Origin: Aquipuribacter nitratireducens
Lineage (GTDB): Bacteria > Actinomycetota > Actinomycetes > Actinomycetales > JBBAYJ01
DNA length: 64,000 bases
Direction: 5' to 3'
NCBI RefSeq assembly: GCF_037860835.1
Contig: NZ_JBBEOG010000007.1
Span: 1-64,000, forward strand
Shown here: positions 34,925 through 44,425 of the stretch, piece after piece
Numbering within the stretch: the first letter of the stretch is position 1
Layout: each line of letters opens with the position of its first letter
Made by a program: the position numbers and the translations under genes
Notes under the pieces: model-generated
Told to the model about the DNA's origin: nothing
The model's input: only the letters and a program-made list of their open reading frames with translations
Databases searched by the model: none

Positions 34925-35866
34925 ATGGCGGACATCGTGACCCTCCACGACGTCGTGAAGACGTTCGGCAGGACCCGTGCCCTCGACGGCTGCGACCTCG
35001 TCGTCAGCCCCGGGGAGGTCCACGGCTTCCTCGGCCCCAACGGAGCCGGCAAGTCGACGGCCATCCGCGTCGTCCTGGGCCTGCTGAGAGCGGACTCGGG
35101 CGACGCCCGGCTCTTCGGGCAGGACCCCTGGCGCGACGCGGTCGCGCTCCACCGCCGCCTCGCCTACGTGCCGGGCGACGTCACGCTGTGGCCCGGCCTG
35201 ACGGGCGGGGAGACGATCGACCTGCTCGCACGGCTGCGGGGCGACGTCGACCCGGCGCGGCGGGAGGACCTCCTCGAGCGCTTCGAGCTCGACCCGTCGA
35301 AGAAGGCCCGCACCTACAGCAAGGGCAACCGGCAGAAGGTCGGCCTCGTCGCCGCGCTCGCCTCGCGCGCGGAGCTGCTCGTCCTCGACGAGCCGACCTC
35401 GGGCCTCGACCCGCTGATGGAAGCCGTCTTCACCGACTGCGTCCGCGAGGCGCGCGACGAGGGCCGCACCGTCCTGCTGAGCAGCCACATCCTCGCCGAG
35501 GTCGAGGCGCTCGCCGACCGCGTCAGCATCATCCGCTCCGGCCGGGTCGTGGAGACGGGCACGCTCGACGACCTCCGTCACCTCACCCGGACCTCGGTGA
35601 GCGCACACGTCTCCCGGGCCCCCGACGGGCTGACCGGCCTCGCCGGCCTCCACGACCTACGCGTGACCGACGAGGGCGCGGCCGGACACCGGGTCGAGGG
35701 CGAGGTCGACACCGACCGGCTCGACGCGCTCCTGCGCGAGCTCACCGGCCTCGGGGTCAAGGGCCTCACGAGCCGCCCGCCGACGCTGGAGGAGCTGTTC
35801 CTGCGGCACTACGGGGAGCGCACGTCCGACGAGGACGTCGACGCCGACGCCGGGGCGACGCCGTGA
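34925..35866 (+). CDS. ABC-2-type exporter ATPase
   Basis: A 313-aa ATP-binding subunit with Walker [10 protein letters not shown] near residue 37, the signature YSKGNRQKV typical of ABC-2 exporters, Walker B LLVLDEP near 152 and the H loop SSHIL. A C-terminal extension ([25 protein letters not shown]) is also typical. It overlaps the permease gene by four bases (GTGA). The family exports antibiotics, polyketides or lipids; the cargo is unknown. The adjacent MarR-type gene suggests induction by its substrate. Confidence 0.92.
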   Translation: MADIVTLHDVVKTFGRTRALDGCDLVVSPGEVHGFLGPNGAGKSTAIRVVLGLLRADSGDARLFGQDPWRDAVALHRRLAYVPGDVTLWPGLTGGETIDLLARLRGDVDPARREDLLERFELDPSKKARTYSKGNRQKVGLVAALASRAELLVLDEPTSGLDPLMEAVFTDCVREARDEGRTVLLSSHILAEVEALADRVSIIRSGRVVETGTLDDLRHLTRTSVSAHVSRAPDGLTGLAGLHDLRVTDEGAAGHRVEGEVDTDRLDALLRELTGLGVKGLTSRPPTLEELFLRHYGERTSDEDVDADAGATP

Positions 35867-37515
35867 CCGCGACCCTCGCACGCCCCGCGCGGGGGCACCG
35901 CGCGGAGCACCGGGCCGAGCGCGGCAGCCCGGCGCGCGCGACCGGGGCGTGGACGCTCACCCGCTTCGCCCTCCGTCGGGACCGGGTGCGCCTGCCGCTG
36001 TGGATCGCCGCGGCCGCAGGCCTCGTGGGGATCCAGTCGGTGTCGAGCCAGGGTGTCTACGACAGCCCCGGCGCGCTCGAGGCCTACGCGCGGGCCGCCG
36101 AGGCGAGCGCCGCGGTCGTCGCGATGACAGGTCGACCGGTGGGCCTCGACACCGTCGCGCGGGCCGTGTCCTTCGAGATCTTCGCGACCGTCGCCGTCGT
36201 CGTCTGCCTGATGGCCGTCTTCACGGTCGTCCGGCACACGCGGACCGACGAGGAGGCCGGCCGTGCCGAGCTCGTGCTGTCCGCCCAGGTCGGGCGGCGC
36301 GCTCCCCTCCTCGCCGCCCTGGCGGTCGCGACGGCCGCGTGCGCGGCCGTCGCCGTCGCCGTCGGGCTGGTCGGCGTGGTGACGGGTCTGCCGGCGGAGG
36401 GCTCGTGGCTCCTGGGCGCCTCGCTCGGCGGCACGGGGCTCGTGCTCGCGGGTGTGGCTGCTGTCGCGGCGCAGGTGAGCGAGCACGGTCGCGCGGCGAG
36501 CGCGATCGGCGGCGTCGCCATCGGCGTCGCGTTCCTCCTGCGTGCCGTCGGCGACGTGCAGCAGAACGTCCTGTCGTGGCTGTCACCCATGGGGTGGGGG
36601 CAGGCGGCGTACCCCTTCCACCTCGACCGGTGGTGGCCGCTGCTGCTGCAGGTGGGCACCGCCGTCGCCCTCGCGGTCGTCGCGGTCGCCCTCCTCGACC
36701 GCCGGGACGTCGACGCCGGGCTCATCCGGCCGCGTCCGGGTCGCCGCTCGGCCGGGCCCCTGCTGCGCGGACCACTCGGCCTCGCGTGGCGGCTGCAGCG
36801 CGCCTCGTTCCTCGGCTGGGGCGCCGGCATCGTCGTCACGGCCGTGACGTACGGCTCGCTCGTGGAGGCGACCCTCGACCTCGTCGACGCCGCACCGGAG
36901 ATCGTCGAGTTCCTGCCGGGCGGGGCCGACGACCTCGTCGACGGCTACCTCGTCGTGTCGATCGGGTTCATGTCGCTGCTCGTCACCGCCTACGCCGTCA
37001 TCGCGGCGCTGCGTGCGCGCAGCGAGGAGCAGGCGGGCCGGGCGGAGCCCGTGCTCGCGACGCCGGTGCACCGGTGGGCCTTCTCGGGCGCCCACGCGCT
37101 CGTCGCCCTCGTCGGGTCCGCCGTCCTCATGGTGGGCGGCGGGGTCGTCCTCGGTCTCACGGCCGTGGCGACCGGCTCGGACGAGCGGGTGCTCGGCGAC
37201 GTCGTCCTCGCCTCGGTCGTGACCGTGCCCGCGGTGTGGGTCGTCGTCGGGGTCGCGGTGCTCCTCCAGGGGGTCTCCGCCCGGGCCGGCTCGCTCGCGT
37301 GGCTCGCGCTCGCGTGGGCCGCGGTCGTGCTGCTCCTCGCGGACTCCCTCGACCTGCCCGGCTGGGCGCGTGGTGTGTCCCCCTTCCACCACCTGCCCCA
37401 GGTGCCGCTGGAGGAGGCGTCGTGGGGCGCGCCGCTCGTGCTCACGGCGCTGGGGCTCGCGCTGGTGGCCGCCGGCCTCGCGGCGTTCCGGCGACGGGAC
37501 CTCGCGACGGAGTGA
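35863..37515 (+). CDS. ABC-2-type exporter permease
   Basis: A 550-aa polytopic membrane protein with about 12 hydrophobic segments arranged as two similar halves ([23 protein letters not shown] and [21 protein letters not shown]). Both halves contain the motif in which a conserved Glu-Glu and RAE precede LxLxxxVxR. This tandem arrangement is typical of actinobacterial antibiotic-type exporters. The GTG at 35863 overlaps the ATPase stop. It forms the channel with the ATPase. Confidence 0.88.
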   Translation: MTATLARPARGHRAEHRAERGSPARATGAWTLTRFALRRDRVRLPLWIAAAAGLVGIQSVSSQGVYDSPGALEAYARAAEASAAVVAMTGRPVGLDTVARAVSFEIFATVAVVVCLMAVFTVVRHTRTDEEAGRAELVLSAQVGRRAPLLAALAVATAACAAVAVAVGLVGVVTGLPAEGSWLLGASLGGTGLVLAGVAAVAAQVSEHGRAASAIGGVAIGVAFLLRAVGDVQQNVLSWLSPMGWGQAAYPFHLDRWWPLLLQVGTAVALAVVAVALLDRRDVDAGLIRPRPGRRSAGPLLRGPLGLAWRLQRASFLGWGAGIVVTAVTYGSLVEATLDLVDAAPEIVEFLPGGADDLVDGYLVVSIGFMSLLVTAYAVIAALRARSEEQAGRAEPVLATPVHRWAFSGAHALVALVGSAVLMVGGGVVLGLTAVATGSDERVLGDVVLASVVTVPAVWVVVGVAVLLQGVSARAGSLAWLALAWAAVVLLLADSLDLPGWARGVSPFHHLPQVPLEEASWGAPLVLTALGLALVAAGLAAFRRRDLATE

Positions 37516-37534
37516 CGGTCCGCCCCGGAGGTCG

Positions 37535-38284
37535 TCACGAGCGTGGGGTCGCGACGGCGGGCTGCCCCTCCATGCCGCGACCGAGCACCTGCGACAGGGG
37601 GCGGACGACGGTGGGGACGCCGTCGCCGGACAGCACGAGCCGCCCGCTCGGCCACCGCTCGGTCCACTCGAACACGGCGACGTTCCGCTCGACGGGCACG
37701 ACGTCGGCGTCGGTGGCGTCCCGACCGACGGCTGCCTCGTCGTAGCCGTCGGGCACGACGACCGCGAGCAGGAGGTGACCGTGGGCGTCCTCGCCGGCGA
37801 CGTCGACACCGGCGGTGAGGACGTCCGCCGGGCGGTGCCCGCAGCTGTAGCCCGACCCGGCCCCGTCCCAGGTGGCGAGGCAGAACGACCCGTCCGCCGC
37901 AGGGACGAGCAGGACGTCGATCTCGTCGCCGTCGTGGGCGACGACGTACGCGCCGGGCGTGGCGGGCTCGAGGCTGTCGACGAACACCTGCAGCGAGAAG
38001 CCGGGCTCGGCGACCTGGGTGTCCGCGAGCGCCGAGAGCCGGACGGGGACGTCCGCGAGGTCGGCCGGCCGGGTGGCGGGGCCCGACCAGGGGGCGTCGC
38101 CCGGGGCACCGCCACGCGCCAGGCCTACGGCGGTGACGATCCCGACGACAGCGAGCCCCACGACGACCGCCTGACGACGGTCCCGCCGGCGGTGCCGCGC
38201 CCGCTGCACGACGCGGTCGACGTCCAGCGGCCGTCGCGGCTCCGGGGTCCCACGGTCGAGCAGGTCGTGGAGGTCGGCGCTCAT
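37535..38284 (-). CDS. membrane protein paired with a SigE-type sigma factor
   Basis: A 249-aa protein with an N-terminal cytoplasmic part of about 40 residues (SADLHDLLDRGTPEPRRPLDVDRVVQRARHRRR), one span at about 41-58 and an extracellular domain. The ATG overlaps the stop of the sigma factor gene by four bases (ATGA). This gene order and topology are usual for an anti-sigma factor or sensor that controls the sigma factor, but no zinc-binding HxxxCxxC motif is present. The function is inferred from context. Confidence 0.72.
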   Translation of the reverse strand: MSADLHDLLDRGTPEPRRPLDVDRVVQRARHRRRDRRQAVVVGLAVVGIVTAVGLARGGAPGDAPWSGPATRPADLADVPVRLSALADTQVAEPGFSLQVFVDSLEPATPGAYVVAHDGDEIDVLLVPAADGSFCLATWDGAGSGYSCGHRPADVLTAGVDVAGEDAHGHLLLAVVVPDGYDEAAVGRDATDADVVPVERNVAVFEWTERWPSGRLVLSGDGVPTVVRPLSQVLGRGMEGQPAVATPRS

Positions 38285-38784
38285 CGTGCGGCTCCTTCCA
38301 GGTGGAGGTCGGCGAGACCGGGGTGGCGGCGGAGGGCAGCCGCCGCCTTCGCGCTCTGGCTCTTGACGGTGCCGACGGAGCAGCCGAGGGCGGCGGCGGT
38401 GTCGGCCTCCGAGAGGTCGTCGAACCACCGGAGCACGACGGTGGCGCGCTGACGCGGAGGCAGTGCCCGCACGGCGGCGACGACGACGTGGGCGAGGTCG
38501 TGGTCCACGGCGACCGCGGCCGCGGGCTCGGGGAGGACGTCGTGCGGCACCTCGCCGGTCCAGCGGCGTCGGCGCCAGTCGACCGCCGCGTTCACCATGA
38601 CGCGACGCACGTACGCGTCGGGCGACCCGCGTCGTGTCACGCGCTCCCAGCGCGGCCACAGCCGCTCGAGCGCCACCTGGACGAGGTCCTCCGCGCGGCC
38701 CCAGTCACCGGTGAGCAGCCACGCCGTGCGCAGCAGCGCGCGCTGGCGCTCCTGCACGTAGCGGTGGAACCCGTCGTCGTCCAT
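38281..38784 (-). CDS. SigE-family ECF RNA polymerase sigma factor
   Basis: A 167-aa ECF sigma factor with region 2 (ALLRTAWLLTGDWGRAEDLVQVALERLWPRW) and region 4 (LPPRQRATVVLRWFDDLSEADTAAALGCSVGTVKSQSAKAAAALR). These small factors are abundant in actinobacteria and are named the SigE family, with no close link to SigE of E. coli. GGGAGG lies six bases before the ATG. It is co-transcribed with the membrane protein at 37535-38284, probably its regulator. Confidence 0.9.
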   Translation of the reverse strand: MDDDGFHRYVQERQRALLRTAWLLTGDWGRAEDLVQVALERLWPRWERVTRRGSPDAYVRRVMVNAAVDWRRRRWTGEVPHDVLPEPAAAVAVDHDLAHVVVAAVRALPPRQRATVVLRWFDDLSEADTAAALGCSVGTVKSQSAKAAAALRRHPGLADLHLEGAAR

Positions 38785-38852
38785 CCGACACCTCCCTGCC
38801 CCCTACACGTGTCGGCCGCCCCGCGAGGTTGCCCGAGGTCGTCGACGTCGCG

Positions 38853-40049
38853 TCAGCCGGTCGCGCGCAGCGCCCGGTCGAGGTCCTCCCGCAGGTCCTC
38901 GACGTCCTCCAGCCCGACGGACAGGCGCACGACGCCGTCGGTGATGCCCATCGCCGCGCGGGCCTCGGGTGCGAGGCGACGGTGCGTCGTGGTGGCGGGG
39001 TGGGTGACGAGGGACTTCGCGTCGCCGAGGTTGTTCGAGATGTCCCACAGCCGGAGCGCGTCGAGGAAGGCGAAGGCCGCGGCCTTGGCGCTGTCGGCCG
39101 ACGCCTCGAGCTCGACGGTGACGACGGTCCCGCCGCCGCTCATCTGCGCGCGGGCGAGCTCGTGCTGCGGGTGGCTCGGCAACCACGGGTGGCGGACGGC
39201 CCGCACGGCACCGTGCGTCTCGAGCCACCGGGCGAGGTCGAGCGCGGCCGCGGCCTGGTGGTCGACGCGCAGGCGCAGCGTCTCGAGGCCCTTGAGGAGC
39301 ACCCACGCGGTGAACGGGCTCATGGACGGGCCGGTGTGGCGCATGAACGGCTGCACGTGCTCGTCGATGTAGGTGCGGGTCCCGAGGATCGCGCCGCCGA
39401 GCACCCGGCCCTGCCCGTCGACGTGCTTCGTCGCGGAGTACACGACGACGTCGGCACCGAGCTCGAGCGGCCGCTGCAGCAACGGCGTGGCGAAGACGTT
39501 GTCGACGACGACCCGGGCGCCGGCGGCGTGGGCGAGGTCGCAGACGGCGCGGACGTCGACGAGGTCCTGCATCGGGTTCGACGGGGACTCGAAGAACACG
39601 GCGGCGGCGGGCTCCGCCAGCGCCCGCTCCCACTGGTCGAGGTCGTGCCCGTCGACGAACTGGGTGCGGACGCCCATGCGCGGCAGCAGCTCGTCGAGGA
39701 TGACGAAGCAGCTGCCGAAGAGCGCCCGCGAGGCGACGACCCGGTCGCCGGCCCGCACGAGCGCGAGCAGGGACGTGAAGACCGCCGCCATGCCGGAGGC
39801 GGTCGCGTAGCAGCCCTCCGCGCCCTCGAGCAGCCGGAGCCGCTCCTCGAAGGTCGCGACCGTGGGGTTGCCGTAGCGGGAGTACACGTAGCGGTCGACG
39901 TCCCCGGCGAAGGCGGCCTCGGCCTCGGCGGCGCTGCCGTACACGTAGCCCTGCGTCAGGAACAGCGCCTCCGACGTCTCGTCGAACGCCGTGCGGGCGA
40001 GACCGCCGCGCACGGCGAGGGTGTCGGGGCGCAGGCGTCGCTCGTCCAC
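38853..40049 (-). CDS. metZ: O-succinylhomoserine sulfhydrylase-type PLP enzyme (MetZ)
   Basis: A 398-aa Cys/Met-metabolism PLP enzyme with the internal-aldimine Lys in YSATKHVDGQGRVLGG, SRYGNPTVATFEERLRLLEGAE near the start and NNLGDAKSLVTHP near the end. In actinobacteria this branch makes homocysteine from O-succinyl- or O-acetylhomoserine and sulfide. The GTG at 40049 is preceded by a short GGGAGG-like element. Cystathionine gamma-lyase or synthase are close relatives, so the exact reaction is a family-level inference. Confidence 0.83.
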   Translation of the reverse strand: MDERRLRPDTLAVRGGLARTAFDETSEALFLTQGYVYGSAAEAEAAFAGDVDRYVYSRYGNPTVATFEERLRLLEGAEGCYATASGMAAVFTSLLALVRAGDRVVASRALFGSCFVILDELLPRMGVRTQFVDGHDLDQWERALAEPAAAVFFESPSNPMQDLVDVRAVCDLAHAAGARVVVDNVFATPLLQRPLELGADVVVYSATKHVDGQGRVLGGAILGTRTYIDEHVQPFMRHTGPSMSPFTAWVLLKGLETLRLRVDHQAAAALDLARWLETHGAVRAVRHPWLPSHPQHELARAQMSGGGTVVTVELEASADSAKAAAFAFLDALRLWDISNNLGDAKSLVTHPATTTHRRLAPEARAAMGITDGVVRLSVGLEDVEDLREDLDRALRATG

Positions 40050-40087
40050 CCTCCCGATCCAATCACCTGCCGGGCGACGGGGCCTGC

Positions 40088-40093
40088 GACGAT
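40088..40093 (+). promoter_or_regulatory. possible -10 of a leaderless osmC-type gene
   Basis: GACGAT ends 6 bases before the ATG at 40100 and no Shine-Dalgarno site is visible; the hexamer is a weak match. Confidence 0.3.
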
Positions 40094-40099
40094 CACCCC

Positions 40100-40534
40100 A
40101 TGGCGGACGGGACCTCGCAGCGCAGCGTCGGCATCGAGCGGCTCGAGGAGGGGGTGTACCTCGCGCGCAACGCGCGCGGAGACGAGCTCCGCTTCGGCAG
40201 CAAGGCGGCGGACGGCTTCACCCCGGTCGAGCTGCTGCTCGCCGCGATCGCCGGGTGCACGGCCGTCGACGTCGACGTCGTCACCGGTCGTCGCAGCGCG
40301 CCGGAGGCGTTCGAGGCGACGTGCGAGGCGACGTACGTCCGCGACGCGGACGGCAACCGGCTCGAGGACATCCGCCTCACGCTCGACGTCCGCTTCCCCG
40401 AGGGCGCCGACGGCGACGCGGCCCGCGAGGTGCTGCCCCGGGTGCTCCGGACGTCGCACGACCGCACGTGCACGGTGTCCCGGACGGTCGAGGCGGGGAC
40501 ACCCGTCCAGGTGCGCCTCGCCGAGGACTCCTAG
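40100..40534 (+). CDS. OsmC-family peroxide-reducing protein
   Basis: A 144-aa OsmC/Ohr-like protein with the two redox cysteines of the family (AGCTAVDVDVV near residue 55 and HDRTCTVSRTVE near residue 120). These proteins reduce organic and inorganic peroxides through a dihydrolipoamide or similar thiol. It ends in a TAG that is shared, as the palindrome CTAG, with the stop of the convergent methyltransferase gene. Confidence 0.9.
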   Translation: MADGTSQRSVGIERLEEGVYLARNARGDELRFGSKAADGFTPVELLLAAIAGCTAVDVDVVTGRRSAPEAFEATCEATYVRDADGNRLEDIRLTLDVRFPEGADGDAAREVLPRVLRTSHDRTCTVSRTVEAGTPVQVRLAEDS

Positions 40535-41214
40535 TCCGGCCGGCGCACCAGCAGCACGGCGTCGGTGACGGCGACGGGCTCGCCGTCGGGACCGGCCTGC
40601 TCACGGCGGCGCCGGTCGGTGCGGACGTCCCAGCCGGCGACGTCCGGACGGGCGGTCACGGCGTCCGCCAGCTCCTCCACGGGCACGAACCGCTCGACCA
40701 TGTCGGGTCGCCGGAGCCCGGTCTCCATGTCGGTGACGTCGTGGAGGACGACGAGCAGCGTCCCGCCGGGGGCGACGGCGCCGCACGCGGCGGCGGCGAG
40801 CCGCCGCATGGCCTCGCGCGGCAGGTGGAGGAAGTGGCTCGTCACGAGGTCGCACCGGTCGGCCACGGGGTCGGGTTCCCACGTCTCGAGATCGGCCTGC
40901 TGCCACGTCACCCGCCGCGCGACGTCGGCGCCGAGCCGTTCCGCGTCGGTCGCGCCCTGTGCGAGCCCCTCGCGCGACCAGTCGACCCCGGTGACGGTCC
41001 ACCCGTGCTGCGCGAGCCACAGGACGTCGCCGCCCGTGCCGCAGCCGAGGTCGAGCGCCCGACCGGTCGGCAGCGCGGTGGCCTCGGCGACCAGGACGGC
41101 GTTCGCGCGCCCGCTCCACGGCGTGTCCCGGGTGCGGTAGCGGTCCTCCCAGTAGCCCTGGTCGAACACGACGTCGTCGTGGCCGTGGCCGGGCCCGTGC
41201 CCGTGGCCGCTCAC
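40531..41214 (-). CDS. class I SAM methyltransferase with His-rich N-terminus
   Basis: A 227-aa methyltransferase: DLGCGTGGDVLWLA (SAM motif I), VTGVDWS (acidic loop), CDLVTSHFLHLP (motif IV). The first 14 residues are His/Gly-rich ([13 protein letters not shown]), an unusual tail that could bind metal. The GTG at 41214 overlaps the HAD stop by four bases (GTGA). It looks like the thiopurine/tellurite-type methyltransferases that act on small molecules; the substrate is unknown. Confidence 0.85.
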   Translation of the reverse strand: MSGHGHGPGHGHDDVVFDQGYWEDRYRTRDTPWSGRANAVLVAEATALPTGRALDLGCGTGGDVLWLAQHGWTVTGVDWSREGLAQGATDAERLGADVARRVTWQQADLETWEPDPVADRCDLVTSHFLHLPREAMRRLAAAACGAVAPGGTLLVVLHDVTDMETGLRRPDMVERFVPVEELADAVTARPDVAGWDVRTDRRRREQAGPDGEPVAVTDAVLLVRRPD

Positions 41215-42041
41215 GCCGCGCGCCCGATCAGCACCCGGTCGAGGAACGCCGCGAGCCCGTCGTCGTGCACGGTGCCGATCTGCTCGTCCGCGGCGGCGAC
41301 GACGTCGTCGTCGAGCGCGTTGCCCATGGCGGCGGAGTGCGCGGCCCAGCGGAGCATCTCGATGTCGTTGCGGCCGTCCCCGACCGCGAACGTCAGCTCC
41401 GGCGGCACGTCGAGGCGGCGGCGCACCGTCTCCAGCGCCGTCGCCTTCGACACGCCCTCGGGGGCGATGTCGAGCCACGCGGACCAGCCCACGGCGTACG
41501 TCACGCTGTTGAGTCCGATGCGGTGGACGATCCGCTCGAAGTCCTCCGGCGTGTGGTCGAGGCTGCGGACGATGACGCGCAGGGCCCGCGTCCGCGACAG
41601 CTCCGCGAACGACGCGACCCGGTACGGACCGGACAGCTCGCCGGGCGGGAACTCCTCGGTGAGGACCTTCGTGAGGTCCTCCGTCTCGATGCCGTACAGC
41701 GCCGCCGGCAGGTACTCGCGGACGGCGGCGAGTGCGGGGGCCGGGTCGAACGAGACCGCCTCCGCGACGGTGAAGCCCTTCTCGCTGTCGGGGTCGAGGT
41801 CGAGCGTCACCGCGCCGTTCGACACCACCGCGTGCCCGCGCAGGAGCCCGAGCCGGTCGAGCACCTCGAGCGTGCCGTCGGTGCTGCGACCGGTGGCGAT
41901 GACGACGTGCGCGACCTCCGCAGCCGCCTGCACGGCGGCCCGGACCCGGTCCGACAGGCGGTCGTCGTGGTCGACGACCGTGCCGTCGACGTCGAGGGCG
42001 ACGAGCGCCCGGGGGCCCGACGACCCGGCCGGCGCGGTCAC
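41211..42041 (-). CDS. HAD-superfamily Cof-type phosphatase
   Basis: A 276-aa HAD phosphatase with [18 protein letters not shown], the Lys in VSKATALE and [14 protein letters not shown]. It is a paralogue of the phosphatase at 33399-34238. The GTG at 42041 overlaps the serS stop by four bases (GTGA), so translation is coupled to seryl-tRNA synthetase. The substrate is unknown. Confidence 0.88.
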   Translation of the reverse strand: MTAPAGSSGPRALVALDVDGTVVDHDDRLSDRVRAAVQAAAEVAHVVIATGRSTDGTLEVLDRLGLLRGHAVVSNGAVTLDLDPDSEKGFTVAEAVSFDPAPALAAVREYLPAALYGIETEDLTKVLTEEFPPGELSGPYRVASFAELSRTRALRVIVRSLDHTPEDFERIVHRIGLNSVTYAVGWSAWLDIAPEGVSKATALETVRRRLDVPPELTFAVGDGRNDIEMLRWAAHSAAMGNALDDDVVAAADEQIGTVHDDGLAAFLDRVLIGRAA

Positions 42042-43318
42042 ACCGGCACCAGCACGTCGGTGCCGAGCCGCGCCGCCAGCGCCTCCGGCACGAGGACGGA
42101 GCCGTCGGCCTGCTGGTTGTTCTCCAGCAGCGCGACGAGCCAGCGGGTCGTCGCGAGGGTGCCGTTGAGCGTCGCGACCGGCCGGGTGCCGTCCTCGCCG
42201 CGGACCCGGACGCCGAGCCGGCGCGCCTGGAAGGTCGTGCAGTTCGACGTGCTCGTGAGCTCGAGCCACCGCTCCTGCGACGGCAGCCACGCCTCGCAGT
42301 CGAGCTTGCGCGCCGCCGACGAGCCGAGGTCGCCCGCGGCGACGTCGATGACCCGGTACGGCAGCCCGAGCGCCTGGAGCATGCCCTCCTCGAGGGCGAG
42401 CATCCGCTCGTGCTCGGCCTCGGCGTCGGCCTCGTCGCAGAAGGTGAACATCTCGACCTTGTGGAACTGGTGGACGCGGATGATGCCGCGGGTGTCCTTG
42501 CCGTGGCTGCCGGCCTCCCGGCGGTAGCACGCCGACCAGCCCGCGTAGCGCAGGGGCCCGTCGGACAGGTCGAGGATCTCGTCGGCGTGGTAGCCGGCGA
42601 GCGCGACCTCGCTCGTGCCGACGAGGTAGAGGTCGTCGGCCTCGAGCCGGTACACCTCGTCGGCGTGGGCACCGAGGAAGCCGGTGCCGGCCATGACGTC
42701 CGGGCGCACGAGCGTCGGGGTCACCATCGGCACGAGCCCCGCCTGCACGGCGGTGTCCATCGCGAGGCCGAGCAGCGCGAGCTCGAGCCGGGCGCCGACG
42801 CCCGTGAGGAAGTAGAACCGGCTGCCCGACACCTTCGCCCCGCGGCGCATGTCGATGGCCTTCAGTCCCTCCGCCACGGCGAGGTGGTCCGGCACGCGGC
42901 CCTCGGCGTCGACGACGCCCTCCCCGACGAGGTCGCGGGGCTCCCCGACGTGCGAGAGAACGGCGTAGTCGTCCTCCCCGCCCGAGGGCACGGGCGGCAG
43001 GACGAGGTTGTCGATCGCGCGCATCGCGGCGTCGAGCGCCTGCTCGGCGGCGTCCGCCGCCGCCTGCGCGGCCTTCACCTGCTCCGACAGCGCCTTCGCC
43101 TGCTGGACGAGCGCGGGCTTGTCCTCCTTCGGGGCCGCCTGCACGGTGCGCCCGAACGCCTTCTGCTCCGCGCGCAGCCGCTCGAAGGCCGCGACGGACT
43201 CGCGGCGCGCGCGGTCGGCGGCCAGTGCGGCGTCGACGGTCGCCGGGTCGGCACCGCGGCGCACCTGGCTGTCGCGGACGCGGTCGGGGTCCTCGCGCAG
43301 GACCTTGGGGTCGATCAC
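42038..43318 (-). CDS. serS: seryl-tRNA synthetase
   Basis: A 426-aa class II aminoacyl-tRNA synthetase that charges tRNA-Ser. It has the N-terminal tRNA-binding coiled coil (residues about 30-105) and the class II motifs: motif 2 [26 protein letters not shown] and motif 3 [18 protein letters not shown], with [10 protein letters not shown] before them. The GTG at 43318 begins [15 protein letters not shown], the usual N-terminus, and follows TACCCT by seven bases. It is first in an operon with a HAD phosphatase and a methyltransferase. Confidence 0.96.
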   Translation of the reverse strand: MIDPKVLREDPDRVRDSQVRRGADPATVDAALAADRARRESVAAFERLRAEQKAFGRTVQAAPKEDKPALVQQAKALSEQVKAAQAAADAAEQALDAAMRAIDNLVLPPVPSGGEDDYAVLSHVGEPRDLVGEGVVDAEGRVPDHLAVAEGLKAIDMRRGAKVSGSRFYFLTGVGARLELALLGLAMDTAVQAGLVPMVTPTLVRPDVMAGTGFLGAHADEVYRLEADDLYLVGTSEVALAGYHADEILDLSDGPLRYAGWSACYRREAGSHGKDTRGIIRVHQFHKVEMFTFCDEADAEAEHERMLALEEGMLQALGLPYRVIDVAAGDLGSSAARKLDCEAWLPSQERWLELTSTSNCTTFQARRLGVRVRGEDGTRPVATLNGTLATTRWLVALLENNQQADGSVLVPEALAARLGTDVLVPV

Positions 43319-43325
43319 ACGGGCG

Positions 43326-43331
43326 AGGGTA
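43326..43331 (-). promoter_or_regulatory. -10 of leaderless serS
   Basis: TACCCT on the minus strand ends 7 bases before the GTG at 43318. The same hexamer and a similar spacing occur at larB and the SEC-C gene. Confidence 0.6.
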
Positions 43332-43363
43332 CGCAGGGGCGCGGCGTCCGCCCGGCGCGGCAC

Positions 43364-43369
43364 TAGTCT
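43364..43369 (+). promoter_or_regulatory. -10 of leaderless diacylglycerol kinase gene
   Basis: TAGTCT ends 6 bases before the GTG at 43376; no Shine-Dalgarno site is present. Confidence 0.55.
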
Positions 43370-43375
43370 CGCGCC

Positions 43376-44407
43376 GTGGAGCAGCCGACCTCGGGTCCCC
43401 GCGACGACGGGCCGGACGACACGCCGGTGGACCGGGGCGCCCGTCCCGGCGCGGCAGACGCGGGGAAGGGCGACCGCTGGATCGCGGTGGTCGCGCACCC
43501 GGTGAAGTCGAACATGACGGAGCTGCGCCGCGAGGTCGCGGAGGTGACGCGCCGCAACGGCTGGCGCGAGGCCCGCTGGTGGGAGACGACGGCGGAGGAG
43601 ACCGGCGCGAAGCAGGCCCGGGAGGCGTTCGAGGCGGGGGCCTCGGTCGTCGCGGTGTCCGGCGGCGACGGCACCGTCCGGGCCGTCGCGCGGGCGCTCG
43701 TCGGCACGTCGACGCCGCTCGCGATCCTGCCCGCCGGCACCGGCAACCTCCTCGCCCGCGCGCTCGGCGTCAGCCACACGAGCCGCGAGGAGGCCGTGCG
43801 GATGATCGACGAGGGACGCCACCGCAACGTCGACGTCATGGAGGCGACCCTCACCCGCCCCGACGGCAGCCGGGCGAGCGAGCTGTCGCTCGTCGGTCTC
43901 GGCATCGGCCTCAACGCCGACATCATGGCCGGGGTCGACGAGGACATGAAGAAGCGGGCCGGGTGGCTGGCGTACGTGGTGTCGGGCGCGCGCGCCCTGC
44001 GACGCAACGCCATCCGGGTCCGGTACGCCGAGGACCTCGACGACGTGTCGGTGTCGCTGCAGCGCGCCGGGGTGCAGCGCGCGCAGGTCCGGTCGCTGCT
44101 CGTCGTGACGTGCGGTGTGCTCGTCGGCGGGCTGCGGCTGCTCGAGGAGTCGCAGCCGGACGACGGGGTGATGGAGACCGTCATCGCGGCGCCCCGCAGC
44201 CACCTCGGCCTCGTGTGGCAGCTCGGTCGGCTCGTGAGCCGCCGTGACGCGCGCGGCCCCGACGTCGAGGTGCTCCGCTCGACGCGCAACGTCGTCGTCG
44301 AGTGCCCGCGCGGCACCGAGGCGCAGGTCGACGGTGACGTCGTCGGCGAGGTCACGCGCATCGAGGTGACCCTGCGCCCCGGGTCGCTCGTCGCGCTCGC
44401 CCCCTGA
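43376..44407 (+). CDS. diacylglycerol/lipid kinase (DagK-type)
   Basis: A 343-aa member of the diacylglycerol kinase catalytic-domain family: [14 protein letters not shown] (ATP-binding), [13 protein letters not shown] and the C-terminal QVDGDVVG. The first 32 residues are acidic and disordered. Such enzymes phosphorylate diacylglycerol or related lipids at the membrane; some actinobacterial relatives act on other lipids. The GTG at 43376 fits a leaderless start. Confidence 0.9.
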   Translation: MEQPTSGPRDDGPDDTPVDRGARPGAADAGKGDRWIAVVAHPVKSNMTELRREVAEVTRRNGWREARWWETTAEETGAKQAREAFEAGASVVAVSGGDGTVRAVARALVGTSTPLAILPAGTGNLLARALGVSHTSREEAVRMIDEGRHRNVDVMEATLTRPDGSRASELSLVGLGIGLNADIMAGVDEDMKKRAGWLAYVVSGARALRRNAIRVRYAEDLDDVSVSLQRAGVQRAQVRSLLVVTCGVLVGGLRLLEESQPDDGVMETVIAAPRSHLGLVWQLGRLVSRRDARGPDVEVLRSTRNVVVECPRGTEAQVDGDVVGEVTRIEVTLRPGSLVALAP

Positions 44408-44425
44408 GGCCGGGACGGGGCCTCA
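44405..44425. terminator. hairpin carrying both stop codons of convergent genes
   Basis: Arms TGAGGCC (44405-44411) and GGCCTCA (44419-44425) form a 7-bp stem with a 7-base loop. The TGA of the kinase gene and the reverse-strand TGA of the DUF2252 gene are the outer ends of the stem. Confidence 0.6.
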
